Of a stretch of 64,000 bases of DNA, positions 1-12,490 are shown one piece after another. The stretch spans positions 3,474,001-3,538,000 of the forward strand of contig OU612075.1 of assembly GCA_914767715.1 (NCBI GenBank), given 5' to 3'. A program made the position numbers and the translations under genes. Positions within the stretch are counted from its first letter, which is position 1, and the number at the start of each line of letters is the position of its first letter. Origin of the DNA: Membranipora membranacea (lineage: Eukaryota; Bryozoa; Gymnolaemata; Cheilostomatida; Membraniporidae). The notes beneath the pieces were generated by a model. The model was not told the origin of the DNA and searched no databases. It saw only the letters and a program-made list of their open reading frames with translations.

Positions 1-1413
1 GATTAAGCAGAGTTGTCTGTGCATATAATTTGTTGCTAGGTTACACAATAGATCTCAAGGAATTAAAAATATATATTTTACCAATTTAAGATTATTCTTA
101 ACATATTTAGCTTAATTATACCAGTATTCATTAAAAACCATAAAGAAAAATATTCTAAGTCATTGTAATTATTTCATTGATATGCTGCTTCAAGGTTACA
201 CCATTTCCGGTTGATAATTCAAGAGGTCAAAATTTTGCATTATTCTGATTCTCTTGATTTCCAATTCAAGCCAGTCAGGCTACTTTGATGTGAAATATAT
301 TTGCTATCATGAATGGGTGAGTGATGGTCTTTATACCATTATATAGTAAAGTTTACAAAATTTGTTATTATTTCCATTTACTGACCATTATCAAGTTATT
401 CTCAGCTTATCTACCTACTTGCTTACTTACTACAATATAATATGTTATCTACTTCATCATGTCTAGTTCATTGATCTAATCCTGCTCTAGCTGGAACTTC
501 CTTGTGCTGTGGTGGTGTTTTTGCCGTCAATTAGTCTTCATTCTCACTTCAATCCGCCCAACAAATGAATGTTATGCCAATGAATGGGTAGAGTTATTAT
601 AATTATTATTATGTCTGTCTGTTAATTAATGTATTTATTACAAATCCTCAGACTGTCACTTGACTTGACTTACAGCTTCGACACACTCACAGCAAGGAGT
701 TAGGGTCTCTCTAGCAGCTGAATCACACAAATCATTTCCTATGTAAAAAAAATGGGTAGCAAGGGTATTCCCTAAGAGTGCCCGGGCTCTTGGTATACTT
801 GCCTTCATCAGCCCTCCTCTTAGCATTGCTCTTATCTTTGCCAGTAGAGCTCCCTTCTTAGTTCAGAATAGACATGTTCTGATAAGTGAACGGATTGTAA
901 TAGGCCGATCTGATGGTAGCAATGTCAGTAGGCCTTCGTTGGATGTCTTGTTCGTTTGCTTTGCGTGGTGGTATGAATATTTAGACACAAGCCTCTGAAC
1001 TAAACATTTCGGAATGCACAGTTAAAACAGAGTATCATGTTGAGATATCATACTAAGGCCGTTGACCCTTTTGAAGAAGCCAATTTTAACTTTAATCTTC
1101 CCTCTATCAATTCTCTCAGCATAGATTACCATTAATTTCCATTTCACCCTTCAGTTGACCTCTACACTTAACAGCTCTGCAAAGATCATTTGCTCAATCT
1201 CCATAGTAGGTTAGGCTGAAATATAAATAAGAAATAAACTAGTTATCCACACAAAGCATATGGTCAAAGAATAACTGGGTACCTAAACTCCTGAGTAGAA
1301 AGGTACGTAGCAGAACAGTCTGTCTAGGTGGAGAGGGAGTGTTTGGTAATCAGAGAAAACCCATCATCGTGTCATAATCATTGAAAGTTCCCAATCTCAT
1401 TTAGAATCTGTCA

Positions 1414-1451
1414 TTCATTTCACCCTTCATCTTAAATGAGGGTGTTCATTT
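1414..1451. mobile_element. Micro-palindromic insertion (24 bp) with 7-bp direct repeats
   Basis: The core 1421-1444 begins CACCCTTCAT and ends ATGAGGGTG, an imperfect inverted repeat with one base missing on the right arm. It is bracketed exactly by the direct repeat ttcattt (1414-1420 and 1445-1451), which looks like a target-site duplication. It starts with CA and ends with TG, as do the other members of this set. Confidence 0.55.
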
Positions 1452-3034
1452 AAACCTAAATTTCAGATTGTAATTCATAGAAATTCTATCATGTTTTGTC
1501 ATCAAAAGTCTCATCACAAAGCGTATTTTTCCTAACTACTCCTGACCTAACTATCATAATTATAAAAATTACCCATTATAATACAAGATAACTTTTTTAC
1601 ATGATAGTGGTCATTAATGTTGCTATAATATTTACTCTAAATGAGTTAATTGATGTATATACTATTGTTGCTAATAATTCACCAAAGATTGTTGGAATTG
1701 GTTTATTCATAATCTATTCCAAGGAGAGAACTGAGAGGTTAACTTGTACATTATAATGCTGCCCTAGATTTAAACCTTTACACATTGGTAAGATAATTTA
1801 AACTTGATCTCCATCATCACCCCAGCAGCGGAAAGGAATGTGTTATAATTTACATGAATTTGTGTGTCATGTAAGTTTGTAAGCTGATGTCGGTCAGTAC
1901 ACAAAGCTAATGAGCTGCGAAGAAGCGCTTTATTTTTTCAGCTTCTTTTACATCTGTTGTCATTTACCAACTCATGCAATCTTGTTTACAATCTGCCTAC
2001 TTAACATGAGTAATCCAATATGCACCTCATTGAGTACAACTCATTAGTACCAACCTTGAGTTGTCTTCTCTCCCTTCTGTCTTCTCTTTGCAATCTGGAA
2101 TCATCATATCTTGGCACTGTGCATATTATCGCCATATGATCCGATTGACTTCTAGCACCTTGTTTGGGTATTTTCTGTTGAGAAAAGAAAATAGAAATGA
2201 TAATTATTTGTTAGTGGATAGGTTAATTAGTTATAGTTTAGGGTAGGCCACAGCTGCTCTGGTAATTCTTTGTGTTTTGAAAATAATAATGGTAATCTAA
2301 TGATTAGTGAACACAAGCTCTTGATTTTTGACTCGGTGTATACTTTTGCTTCAGTTCCTCTCCTACACAGTTGGCTAGGTGGATATATCTGTAACACAAT
2401 GATATAGGCACTGTCCTGGATATTCTTATTCGTGTATAGAGTCCTAAATAGTTATTAATTATCAATCTCATTATTGATATTAAATATCAAACTCACCTGT
2501 TTGCGTCCCTGAGATCTACCAGCCACCATCTAAGATTTAGTAGATCCTTACTCTGTCGTACAATCCACACACCAGGGCCCCTTGTGACCATTTGAATGTC
2601 CTACAACACTCCTTATAATGACTATAGAATTGAAATTGGATAAGGCTTGTGTTGTTTTTAGTGTTGTCAAAGTGACAACTTGTAACAGTTATTGTGTCCT
2701 TTGTTTTACAGTATAAAAAATGTCTCTAGACAATTTAAGTTAACTTAATTTGACTTGGACTTCAGTGACAGAATAATAAAAGGTGAATGGAACTAGCCTG
2801 TGCGTGAATGTAAATGTCAACAATTATATTGAATATACATAATAACCATGTACAATAGTTTGCCTGGGGTATCACTATTCAAATACCAGTGTATTATAAT
2901 ACGCTGGTCACAATAGCTACTGCGTTTATAATAGGTCTAAGATATTTAGTCTGTTATTTCAAGTGGGAGGGGTTAATAAAATTTCATGTTAGGTCACAGA
3001 ACTGCTATCGGTATTTACGAGTTCCAAATTCACT

Positions 3035-3072
3035 GTTCACTCAATGAATGAGAGGGAGTTCATTGGTTCACT
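3035..3072. mobile_element. Micro-palindromic insertion (24 bp) with 7-bp direct repeats
   Basis: The core 3042-3065 has ends CAATGAA and TTCATTG around a 10-base centre. It is bracketed exactly by gttcact (3035-3041 and 3066-3072). The terminal motif is shared with the element at 61543-61568 (CAATGAAC), so these look like two copies of one family. Confidence 0.65.
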
Positions 3073-3417
3073 AGCTTGAGTGGTCTTATCTTCAAGTTTC
3101 AAGACTGAAGGATAAGTTGAGTTGCTCGCTTCTGCCAAGAGTCTTATCTCCAAACTTCTACATCTTCAATAGCATCACGTCAGGTTGAGCCACATCTATG
3201 ATAAACTATTGGAGTATCAATTATTGCTATTGTTACCTCAAACATTTGGACATTTGTATAGCTTTGAAAAAAACAGATACATAATTGTCTTAACTGATAG
3301 TATCTGTTATTGGATATCGATACCTGATACATATACTGCTCTGCTGCATCGAGGATTTTACGACCCGTGTTATCTGGATACTACAAACTCAAAGAGCGCA
3401 GCTGTCTAAACAGAACG

Positions 3418-6400
3418 ATGTCATCGACTCTGTCAGTGCCTTCTCCGCCTCTCGGCCCTCTGCAGGCTCTTGATGACCTCAATCAGAGCCCTCTGTTCAG
3501 GAGACGAGCGAATACCCGGGAGAGGGAACATCTCAGGCTCATACAAGCTAAACAACACGCTGACAGAGAGGCAGCAGCGGCGGGAGCCATGTCGTCAGGA
3601 GCGGAGTATGTACCGAGACCAGCTAAGCCAGGAGGGCATGTTAATAACAACATAGGGGATAGTGTTGATCTCAATGTGTAAGTCAGCTGTGAACTATGAA
3701 GTTGTGCAAAAATTGTCACACGGGTTTAGAGGTTATTACTTTGTACCTCCTTTTTTGTGTTGTTTGTTTTCTGCTCAGTACCTCCTTTGGATTAGCTGAT
3801 AACTCATGTCAGTGTTGTGCTGGAAATGAGTAACTCGTGCATTCATTGTGGCTGTCAGGTATAGTTGGGTTGTACTCGTTGCACTTAAAATGGGAAATAT
3901 TTTGCAAAGCATCATCATTTCAACAAAATTCTTTTTTAGTTCTCAATGTAGGTCAGCCTTTATTAAGAGTGAATGACTATCATATCACCGAGGGAGGTGT
4001 CCGTTACTCTCAAGGCTCTATACTACTCTACACTATGTTTACACTCTTATCTAAATCCTACTCAATCCTCACTGATAAAACATGAGCAACAGTGTGATAT
4101 GATGCCAGCTGCGGCCTTGGTTACAAACGCAAATTTTTGCAGAGCTCTTGTCGCGGCTGCATTGAAAGCTATATTTAGAAATGTGCATCAACTTGTCGCT
4201 GCCCCAAAGCTTAATGTCTATGGTTTTAGCTCTGATAATGACTGGCAATATATTTTGTGGCGACATTTAGCTTCATGCGCACAGGTACATGCATTTGTAC
4301 TTTAGTAACCTGTCTGCATCATTTGGTATATCTCACGTAGAGGACTGTGATGCTACCCAAAAAGTAGTTTCTGTTCACATGTAAGCCCTAGTCTCCGAAT
4401 GTTGAGTTCAGAGTTTGAGCCCATAAAAGAATTGAGTACATAAGGACCAACGACCTGTAATCGAGATAAAAGCAACCGCCACCAGTTAGCAATCACTGAC
4501 CACAGGACTGATATTCCCATTCAATATTATAAAAATACACTCCGACATTTTAACTGGGAGTCTGACATGACTTATTGGATTTTTTCATCTCTTGACACTG
4601 TACACCAGAGAATTGATAGGTTAATTCATATGACTGTCTGTACACTAGTAATTGGCTGGACTGTATAATAACATACCACTGTCATTGTCACCTGTCCTGA
4701 AATGTCACTCTCTGAAGCATTCCAGAGCATCTATCAACTTCTGAGCTCCATCAGAAAAAGTCACGCTAATTGTTATCTAGATAGAAGATAGGAATATAAT
4801 TATATCTACCTTTCACTTTTAAATGTGCAGAATGTCAAAACAGGCTCTGCAAAGGTGGATGGCAGGTCAAATTCCCTTAATTTGGTTCATGATCACCTTT
4901 CATATTGTCACTCAGTGCCTCGCCACCTTCATACCTCTCCACCACTTGTTCATCCATGGCCTCTTAAAGGCTAATCCTTCACAGTTTTTAGTATCCTCGG
5001 TAGTGTTGCCGTAGCTGTCAAGGCTCATTCATTATTCACCTTTAAATTGGGTATTTAACCAGGGAGAATTCCATTCTCCCTGGTTAAACTAAGTTCAATA
5101 AAAGTCATGTTTCTTTTGTCTTTGCATTGTAAGTTTTATTTGATTGTTTGGTGATATATCATTCATCATAAAATTTGGGGCTTTACATTGTTAACTTTGG
5201 TAGTACTTTCTGCATAAAGAAATTCAAAGTTTTTGTTGCGCAGGCAGAGTAAGTGCCTGTATGTCTATTTCGTTAGGGCCATTACAGGTTTGTGATACTG
5301 TTATTGTTGTTGTAGGGATATGCAGCTTGCTCCAGATGGCTCTCTAGCCATCTGTGCTCGTTGTAATGAAGGATTTGGACCTACAGATAAGATAGTTAAC
5401 TCAGGTGGTGAAGTGTGGCATCCGCGATGCTTTGTGTAAGTACAATTCTGCAGTTTAAATGAGGATGCTTCAGCTGTGAACTTACATCAGTACAAACTTT
5501 TTTTATAGTCATTATGTAGGCAAGAATATGGTCGTGTAATGCTTGAATTCATACCACTAACCAAAATACATCACCACACTGAAAATACAGAGCACTCCCG
5601 TTTAATTCTGGGGACCACAAAGTTAATCTGAATCAAGCGATGGCGGGAAAGGGATAAAATTGTCACAACTTTCAGCCAAAATAGAGGACAGATTTGCCCC
5701 CTCTTGTATTAACTTGCCATGCAACTGTTAGCTGATATAATCTCTGCCGTATTTTGCTGACATGTTTTGATGATGTGTGCCCAGGTCTCCACACTACTGT
5801 TACCATTGTCAGGGTGCAATCGACGCCAAATCACAGAAAATGGTCAATTATAACGGGCGTGTGTGGCACCCCCACTGTTTTGTGTAAGTATAAGTCCAGC
5901 GGCAATGACAGCATGCGCCGGCAGCCAGTCAGCGGGATGCTAGACTTAATTGTCTATTCTATGGATGCTTATTATGTCACAAACCTTTACCAAGCTATCT
6001 CAGTGTATCGTCAATTTAACCCATCTATGAACGCGCCATGGTTATGACATTCTCAGGGTGTTTTGCTTGGCGGTTTGAGCTGACTGAGTTGATGTGCGAT
6101 GTTGGGAGTTATCAGTGTAGCCCTCCCCTTTACGTGGCCCTTACCTCCGCTGACGCTGTTTGAATAATGGATTGTTGAAATTACTTCTTGCATTTAAATA
6201 CAGCCGGACCCCTTTCTCTTTGATTGGTCTGGAATGCTCAGACAATATAAGTTATCTTGTCTGAGTAACCAGACTTTCCTTCCATACAACTCCAACAAAA
6301 TTTATGATATAATTGTCCTGAGTCTCAGACCCCAACCAATATCCATCATCATTTTAAATTATAATTATGATATCTAGCCTCAGTTGGGCATGGTTCCAAC

Positions 6401-9400
6401 ACTCCCATAATGCAACTGCAGTCTGGAATTCCCAGCAAGATCAGATCATTGACCAGATCTAACCTGGATAACCAGAAAGTTCCATTGTGAGATACTTATC
6501 ACGATTCCCAATTGGCTGTGAGAAGCAGTTCCTCTTCTTTTGTTGGTGAATGAAACAATGAAGCTTCTTTGTCCTAATGATGGTTTTGGATGCCTCTGCT
6601 AGCCTCTTCCTACTCCGGGGATCGATGTTGGCGCTGTGTCAGACTTTGCAGGCTCTTTGGGTGCCCAGGTATCGATGTGGGTGGTGTTAGCCTAAGTGAT
6701 GTGTTGTGAACGAAAGTGGATGGTGAGAAAACAGACCAAAGTTTTTTGTACCACAGAAGCCGGGTCTTGCTTTTTATTTTGAGTCTTACTGATCTTGAAT
6801 GGCTCATCATGACTCTTGAGGCACTAACCTATTAGAATCTGTTGATGTATTATATGCTAACATTCATTGTTTATTTTACAGGTGTGCCCAGTGTTTTCAG
6901 CCTTTCCCTGATGGTGTATTTTATGAGGTAAGTCAGGCTATCCAACCAGATCAGTTAGACATGATGTATATCGGCAGTAGGTATAAAGATGAAATATTAG
7001 TGAGCATGCCATTCTTATATTTAGGTACATTCACAGTCATATCCACTAGTGATGAGCTCAATCAAAGCCTGCTGCTGAGACGGAGGGTCTTTACTTTCGG
7101 AACCTAGGTCCCCGGCAATTCCTTATAACAGAAAAAGCTTAACTTCAATACCCACTAAAAAGCAAACATCTCTCCAACTGGTGCCAAATAGCTTTTGTAG
7201 CGCCCAATGTTGTTATTCACAGTTGTTATACGAAACCTCTATCAAGTTTGATCCAATTGCCTTCATTCCGGTTTCTCCCTTCCACAAAGGCCTGCAGCGT
7301 GACATGTGGATCGGGAGCAACTCCGAATGCAGGCCAATGGACCAAACTAGGTCTATTTTAAACCCTTATTTATGTGAATGAATCTTTGTTTTACAGTTTG
7401 AAGGCAGAAAGTATTGCGAGCACGATTTCCATGTACTGTATGCCCCGTGTTGTAATAAGTGTGGTGAGTTTGTGATTGGCCGAGTGATTAAAGCTATGAA
7501 CACATCGTGGCATCCGGACTGCTTCCACTGTCAGATATGTGATACCGCACTCGCTGATACGGGATTCGTCAGAAATATGGGCAGGTTAGTCTTACTTAGG
7601 GGAAAATAAGACTATAGATATAGCTTGGGAACAGTTCTGGATATGATTGCTTCTGCAGCTGCTTTCCAATTGCAGTGTCCATGAGCCGCAGGACATGTCT
7701 GCAAACTAACACCAAACAACCAATATCATGCCAGTATCCACACCTGTGTATGCCATAGGACTTTTGGTATGTAAAAGATATCAACGGAAAATTTTATACT
7801 AGACATTTAAAAACACAGTGACAGTGTGACATAAGCTATTGTAGCGTTTTTGCTTTGAGTGGCAAACTCATAGGTTGAGGGTACAAAAGGCCTGGGTGAG
7901 GTGTTCCAGACCGCAATGCCGCAAACCCCAATAAAAATTGATTTTGATTAGCGCTATTCTATAAAACACCTGGCTTTGTATACAAATTATATAATAGTAT
8001 TCATGCATGTAGAGTTCAGTCAATGAACAAATTTACCAAAGTTGTCTCCCTCTGGAGATAAAGAGCGCAACTCCTGACTATTTTCATGACCGACTATGAA
8101 CTAATATTAAGAAGTTAAATTATGTATCTGTTCTGCTTACAATTAATTACGTAAGTGTAGGTCAAGCACCTGAAAGGGTTTGTGACATTTTTGATCAAAT
8201 CAAACATTTATTGGAGGGAAGGATGTTTGACAATTTAATGTCAAAAGAGTTTCCAACTGTTTGAACCTACAAAGACACCAATATTGTCCTTTTGATGCAT
8301 ATATATATATATATATGTCTCCTTTTAACATAATGATCATATGATTCACTATGATAGAGCGGGAATTACTTAATGCAGCCTTAGTATCAACATTTCTTAA
8401 TTGAGGGTGGCCAAAAGAGCCCCTGGTTGGATTAGAGCATACCAAGGCTACAAGAAAAGAATCCCCCTTCAACCATCTAAGATGCACTCATGATATAATC
8501 TAAATATCAGCCCAGGTGGCCTTAGTTTGCTGCTTGTATCGACCTGACTGATTGTTTGTTTGTTTGTTTTCAGGGCTCTATGTCGAGAATGTAACGCCAG
8601 AGAAAAGGCTTCAGGGAGCGGGAAATATGTCTGCCATAAATGCCAGTAAGTGTGGCTACATACCTTTGTGATAATGGCTTCTTGTTATCCTCAATCACAA
8701 AGCGACGCTGCATGCAACATTGAGGTGTTTCACTGGTACCGAATACCTCCAACACACTACAGGCGCAAAATATGATAGTCTCAATGTAACTTTTTAATAT
8801 TATATTGGAAATCGTAGCAAATAGTCAATTTGACTTTAAAACCATTAAAACTCCAATCTGTTTAACATTGAGTCACAATACCTCAGAAATTGATAGAGAC
8901 TGACCTGACTGTTGAATTATTCTGCTAGTTCTGAACTTTTTTCTTGCGCTCTACTCTAGTGTTGACAATATATGGCACATACCTCCTCTCGAGCGGTGAG
9001 AACACCTTGAGCTGTACTTAAATGCCTGGTGCTTCATTTGGCGGCCATATTAATATTTTTGATTTAGGTATTTTGTTCAACACCCACTGCTCAGACTAGC
9101 CTAGTTGTCAGAAATGTTCTCATTTCATCAGAGTTGGGTATTCTGCATAGACTTGATTAATAATCCCCATTTTGCTCATCATAGCTTAACGGTGATCCAT
9201 GCTTACTCTTTTTTTTCTACTTCCGGCCGAGGGATGCTGCGCTCAAATTATTGTTTCAATTGATGAGGCTTATTTTGAGGATTTCTTAACTAGCATTGAA
9301 GTTACCATAAATTTGTGGATAAGAAAACAAGTGTTAATCTGTTTATTGAAGTTACCTACCCTAGAGGAGTGAATATTATTAGCTAGAGTTAAGTTTAGCT

Positions 9401-12400
9401 AGTGGGGGAGAGGTGACTTAATGTTAGCTAGCATCGATAGCTTGCAGAAATGTAAATGTTAGCTAGCCATGAATTACTCTATTTCAAGCTGGTACAAAGT
9501 TTACTCCTCTAGGGTACTGCATCACAGGCAAAGAGAACATGCAACCTTCCAGTCACAATCAAAATAAATACTGTGATCACTGATTTTCTTTTGCAGTACG
9601 ATAATAGATGAAGGACATATCAAATATCGGGGTGAGGTGTACCACCCGTATCACTTTAACTGTGGGTCATGTGGATCTGAGCTTACAGCTGACGCCCGAG
9701 AGAAGAATGGAGAGTTATTATGTCTGAGATGTCACGATAAGGCCGGAGTACCAATATGTGGAGCCTGTAGACGACCGATAGAAGGCAGAGTCGTCAACGC
9801 TCTAGGTATGATATCTATTACTGATGACCAGTTGTTGTCAGACATTTTTGTTGTGGTTTTGGCTATTATCAAAAATAAACAGCAACATTCTCATCGTTTA
9901 TGATAGTCTTTAAAATGTCATAATGATAATAATATAAGACGGTGCGGATATGGCAGTAATATTATGAGCATAATGGTGATAGGTCTATATACTAGGATAC
10001 AACGCAGCTCTGAATCATCTCTCTTTTAACATATATCTTATAAACAATAATGTTGATTTTTGGAACAGCTTATGTGTGCAACACATAGACTTTATATAAT
10101 ATATTATAGTATATTAAGTCTATGGTGTAACATTAGAATTGCACTAATCAGAGTCTCTTTATTTTCCAATATCAATGAGAGAGTAACTCCATAATAGTAT
10201 TTCAACTAATGTTAATTGTTTCCAAAAAGAAAAGAGCAGCAAACTATTATGCTCTACTAACGAGTAGTATAAGCTATTACTTCTTGGGCCCTCCTGGTGG
10301 CAAACTGTTGACTAAAAAGACTATGTATCTATCACATATTTTCAATTGCAGGTAAAACGTGGCATCCTGAGCACTTTGTGTGCGCTAAGTGTGAGAAGCC
10401 GTTCCACGGATCACGTCATTATGAGAGGCGGGGCTTAGCGTACTGTGAGATACATTATCATCAGCTGTTCGGAGATCTCTGCTTTGTCTGTAATAAAGTG
10501 ATACCAGGAGATGGTGAGTTGTAATTGTCTCCCTTTTATCACCTGTTGAATTTGATCCTATAAACTAAGGCTAGGCCTCACCAATAACATTACTTGGTCT
10601 AGCTGTCCCTCTGTCCACATAAAAATTCGGCCATGAGACAAACTTGCACTTTCATATAGCATCGTTACATCCAAAAAAGAGACCAATTGAGGACCTATCG
10701 CTTTCACTATGTTTTGGAAATGGAACACCTGCAACCCTATGTAGACCAATTGTGAAATTAAATTGAACATTTATTTAGTACATGAAGGATAGTTCAGTGA
10801 TAGGCCTGTATGCTTTATAACTGACTTAAATAAATGTTCAGTTTGCATCCTCAATAGTGATCACCGCAAAAATACACTTATACTTTAGATAAATACCTAG
10901 CCTGTCTCAGCAAAAATTTGCAATTCGTTGTACAGTTTCTATCGTCTATTGGCAGGTTGGTCGGCTACCCCACAAACTATTGTAAATAGAAATCCTCATA
11001 AAGTTAACAAGCTATATTCACCATGTTTCCATGCGAGTTTCGAGGTTGGCCTAGATCGAGCTGAGTTGTCACCTCTTGACTCGATCTCGAAATATGGAGT
11101 CATTCCCATGTTAGAGCTGAGAAAAAAAAACATCAAAAAAATTTGCCGCCTCCGGCCACTCGAGCTCGCTGTAGTGCAAGCCGAAATGTGCAAGCTGAAC
11201 CTTGGAGCTCAGGGCGATCTCGGAGGCAGTTCCATAGCTCGAAGCTAAGGCTAATTAGCCTCAGGTCGACCTCAAAACTACCATGGAAATGCAGTGAATG
11301 TTCCAAGTTCCATATTCAATACCTGAGATAACACATTGAGTAATCATGCTGTTCTTCTTTATTTTTACAGTATGTAAAGCTCTGAATAAATGCTGGTGTT
11401 TTGAACATTTCTCATGTTCTGTTTGTGATCGACAGCTAACCGAAAAGTAAGTGTTGTCTCAGACATGGATACATCTAATCTAGACTCAGACATGGATACA
11501 TCTAATCTAGACATGGATACATCTTATCTAGACTGATACTCAGACATGGATACATCTAATCTAGACTGACATTACATGGATACATCTAATCTAGACTGAC
11601 ATGGATACATCTTATCTAGACTGATATTACTAGCTGTCCAAACAGTAGAGCCTACATCCTACCCCCCCCCCCCTGTTACTGGATCATTATGTGTTTTGGC
11701 CTGACCTCTTCTCATCTGCTATGTTAGGTTATATATGACCTGTTGGATGCAGTCTGTCAGCCCAGGCTACATCTGGTACACGGGGTCACTGATTTGTTGG
11801 CTTCTGAAGTAGCTTCCCTTAACTTGCACATGAAATGACAGACATGCCAATGGTGAATGTAGAAGAAATGATTAATAATCCTCTGGTGTTTGGCTGATAA
11901 GCACCATATAGGTACTACATCAGGATCCATCAGAGCTTAGCAGATGATTATTTGGGCCCCGTTGATCTACTTTTCCCATGCTTCTCATTCTGATGTACAG
12001 TTTATTTAAGCAAGAACGTGTGTGGCCAGCGGCAAACAGAGGTAAAGGGTCACTACCCCATACCTTAGCTAAAGTGAGCAAATAAGACCACTGGAGTGTA
12101 AACAGGAGATTTAATACCCCATAGTATACTGATTCTGTTAATCTCGAGTTTCAATGATAGATTTCATGAATTCAATAATTACTGGCTAGGGCGCAAAATT
12201 TAAATCTGTGAATAGTACAGTAGGGTAGTGTTGTCTATTTCAAATTTTTTAGTGGCACGTTTAGGTTTTAATGATTATGCCATGTAATGTAGGTTTTTAT
12301 TAAAAAAAATTTATTATATAATATTTTATTATATATATTTTGTATTATTATCTTTGCAGGACGAAGTTTTTTGTTATGGATGTAAAGCCTGTATGTAAGC

Positions 12401-12471
12401 ACTGCTTTGAGAAATTTCCTGGAGAATTACAGAGGAGATTGAAGAAAGCTTCCGACGCAGGATTGGGTTAA
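3418..12471 (+). CDS. LIMS1: PINCH/LIMS-family adaptor with five LIM domains
   Basis: Nine coding exons join in phase: 3418-3677, 5316-5435, 6882-6927, 7397-7584, 8574-8645, 9597-9805, 10352-10513, 11371-11446 and 12360-12471 (414 aa). Five LIM zinc-binding modules follow an N-terminal extension of about 95 residues, much longer than in vertebrate PINCH. LIM1 is at about residues 100-152, starting CARC with WHPRC; LIM2 starts CNKC; LIM3 CHKC; LIM4 [20 protein letters not shown]5 CFVC. The basic tail [15 protein letters not shown] is typical of PINCH. In known systems PINCH binds ILK through LIM1 and, with parvin, links integrins to actin at focal adhesions. The start at 3418 is the first ATG of the open frame. 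A duplicate of exon 2 lies at 5785-5883. Identity is near certain; the LIMS1/LIMS2 distinction probably does not apply outside vertebrates. Confidence 0.95.
5053..5089. repeat. Perfect hairpin, possible degenerate micro-palindromic insertion
   Basis: A perfect 16-bp stem (5054-5069 with 5073-5088) surrounds a 3-base loop. Read as an insertion, the core 5060-5082 has ends CAGGGAGAAT and ATTCTCCCTG, with flanks atttaac and gttaaac that match at 5 of 7 positions. The terminal CAGGGAG resembles the element at 59829-59849. It lies in the first PINCH intron. The target-duplication reading is weak here. Confidence 0.35.
5785..5883 (+). CDS. LIMS1: Duplicated alternative exon for the first zinc finger of PINCH LIM1
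   Basis: This 99-nt segment has acceptor gtgcccag, donor gtaagt and the same phase (2 in, 2 out) as exon 5316-5435. It encodes a zinc finger with CYHC and WHPHC as ligands, ending HPHCFV where the main exon ends HPRCFV. Both share the pattern K-x-V-N-x-x-G-x-V-W-H-P-x-C-F-V. Either exon splices in frame to 6882, which supplies the second zinc finger. Using this exon instead would give a 407-aa protein; including both also stays open. Mutually exclusive use is inferred, not seen. Confidence 0.8.
6401..6496. repeat. Dispersed inverted-repeat element, copy 1
   Basis: The left part (actcccataatgcaa, then ggaattcccag) resembles 48043-48125 and the reverse complement of 25555-25645. The right end (about 6472-6496, ccagaaagttccattg) is roughly the inverse of the left end, as in a MITE. 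The three copies are diverged; boundaries are approximate and no coding capacity is seen. Confidence 0.4.
7242..7355. repeat. Inverted-repeat (MITE-like) element related to 36433-36544
   Basis: The left arm tttgatccaattgcct and the right arm, read inverted (tttggtccattggcct), form an imperfect inverted repeat within PINCH intron 3. The same gatccaattg...gcattcc...gctccc core occurs at about 36470-36500 inside the element in the GEF gene, so this is a dispersed family. Limits are approximate. Confidence 0.4.
9357..9516. repeat. 160-bp element with 14-bp perfect terminal inverted repeats
   Basis: taccctagaggagt at 9357-9370 is exactly inverted at 9503-9516. The interior carries several ttagctag repeats. 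This looks like a small non-autonomous DNA element in PINCH intron 5. I could not find a flanking target duplication. Confidence 0.45.
10076..10132. mobile_element. Micro-palindromic insertion (41 bp) of the CATAGACTT family, 8-bp direct repeats
   Basis: The core 10084-10124 begins CATAGACTT and ends AAGTCTATG with an AT-only centre. The flanks gtgcaaca (10076-10083) and gtgtaaca (10125-10132) match at 7 of 8 bases. The same ends occur at 32169-32199, also with 8-bp flanking repeats. Confidence 0.6.
11019..11305. repeat. MITE-like element with imperfect ~27-bp inverted ends
   Basis: The left end contains tttccatgcgagtttcgagg (11027 onward); the right end, read inverted, contains tttccatggtagttttgagg. 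They agree at about 22 of 27 positions, and the match may extend outward through attcac. The interior holds no convincing gene; the open frame at 10928-11248 merely reads through it. No clean target duplication was found. It lies in the intron before the last two PINCH exons. Confidence 0.45.
11470..11630. repeat. Minisatellite, unit about 23-30 bp
   Basis: About six copies of a unit built on acatggatacatctaatcta, some with tctta for tctaa and with variable linkers (ctga, ctgatactcag), lie just inside the PINCH intron that starts at 11447. A run of C follows at about 11660. A tandem array this close to a splice donor is likely to vary in length between individuals. Confidence 0.85.
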
Positions 12472-12484
12472 ACTTTCTACTCAT

Positions 12485-12490
12485 AATAAA
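12485..12490 (+). terminator. LIMS1: Possible poly(A) signal of PINCH
   Basis: AATAAA lies 14 bases after the PINCH stop codon. This would give a very short 3' untranslated region, so a signal further right may be the one used. Confidence 0.35.

Larger units (their letters stand above)
1..3417. other. Intergenic stretch, no gene recognised
   Basis: No exon with recognisable protein similarity was found on either strand; the open frames here are short and lack convincing splice sites. The stretch is AT-rich. It contains two micro-palindromic insertions, listed separately (1414-1451 and 3035-3072). The PINCH promoter and any 5' untranslated exon presumably lie toward its right end, but I see no clear TATA box. 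Confidence 0.6.

Noticed and set aside
3089-3125. Hairpin CTTATCTTCA...TGAAGGATAAG flanked by ttgagtgg and ttgagttg
   Set aside because: The flanking match is 7 of 8 but is offset by one base from the arms, and the ends are not CA...TG. Too uncertain to list.
6237-6265. Hairpin with CTCAGACAA / TTGTCTGAG arms
   Set aside because: The flanks show no direct repeat, so I did not include it in the insertion family.
8299-8317. (AT)n run
   Set aside because: An ordinary microsatellite of no special interest.
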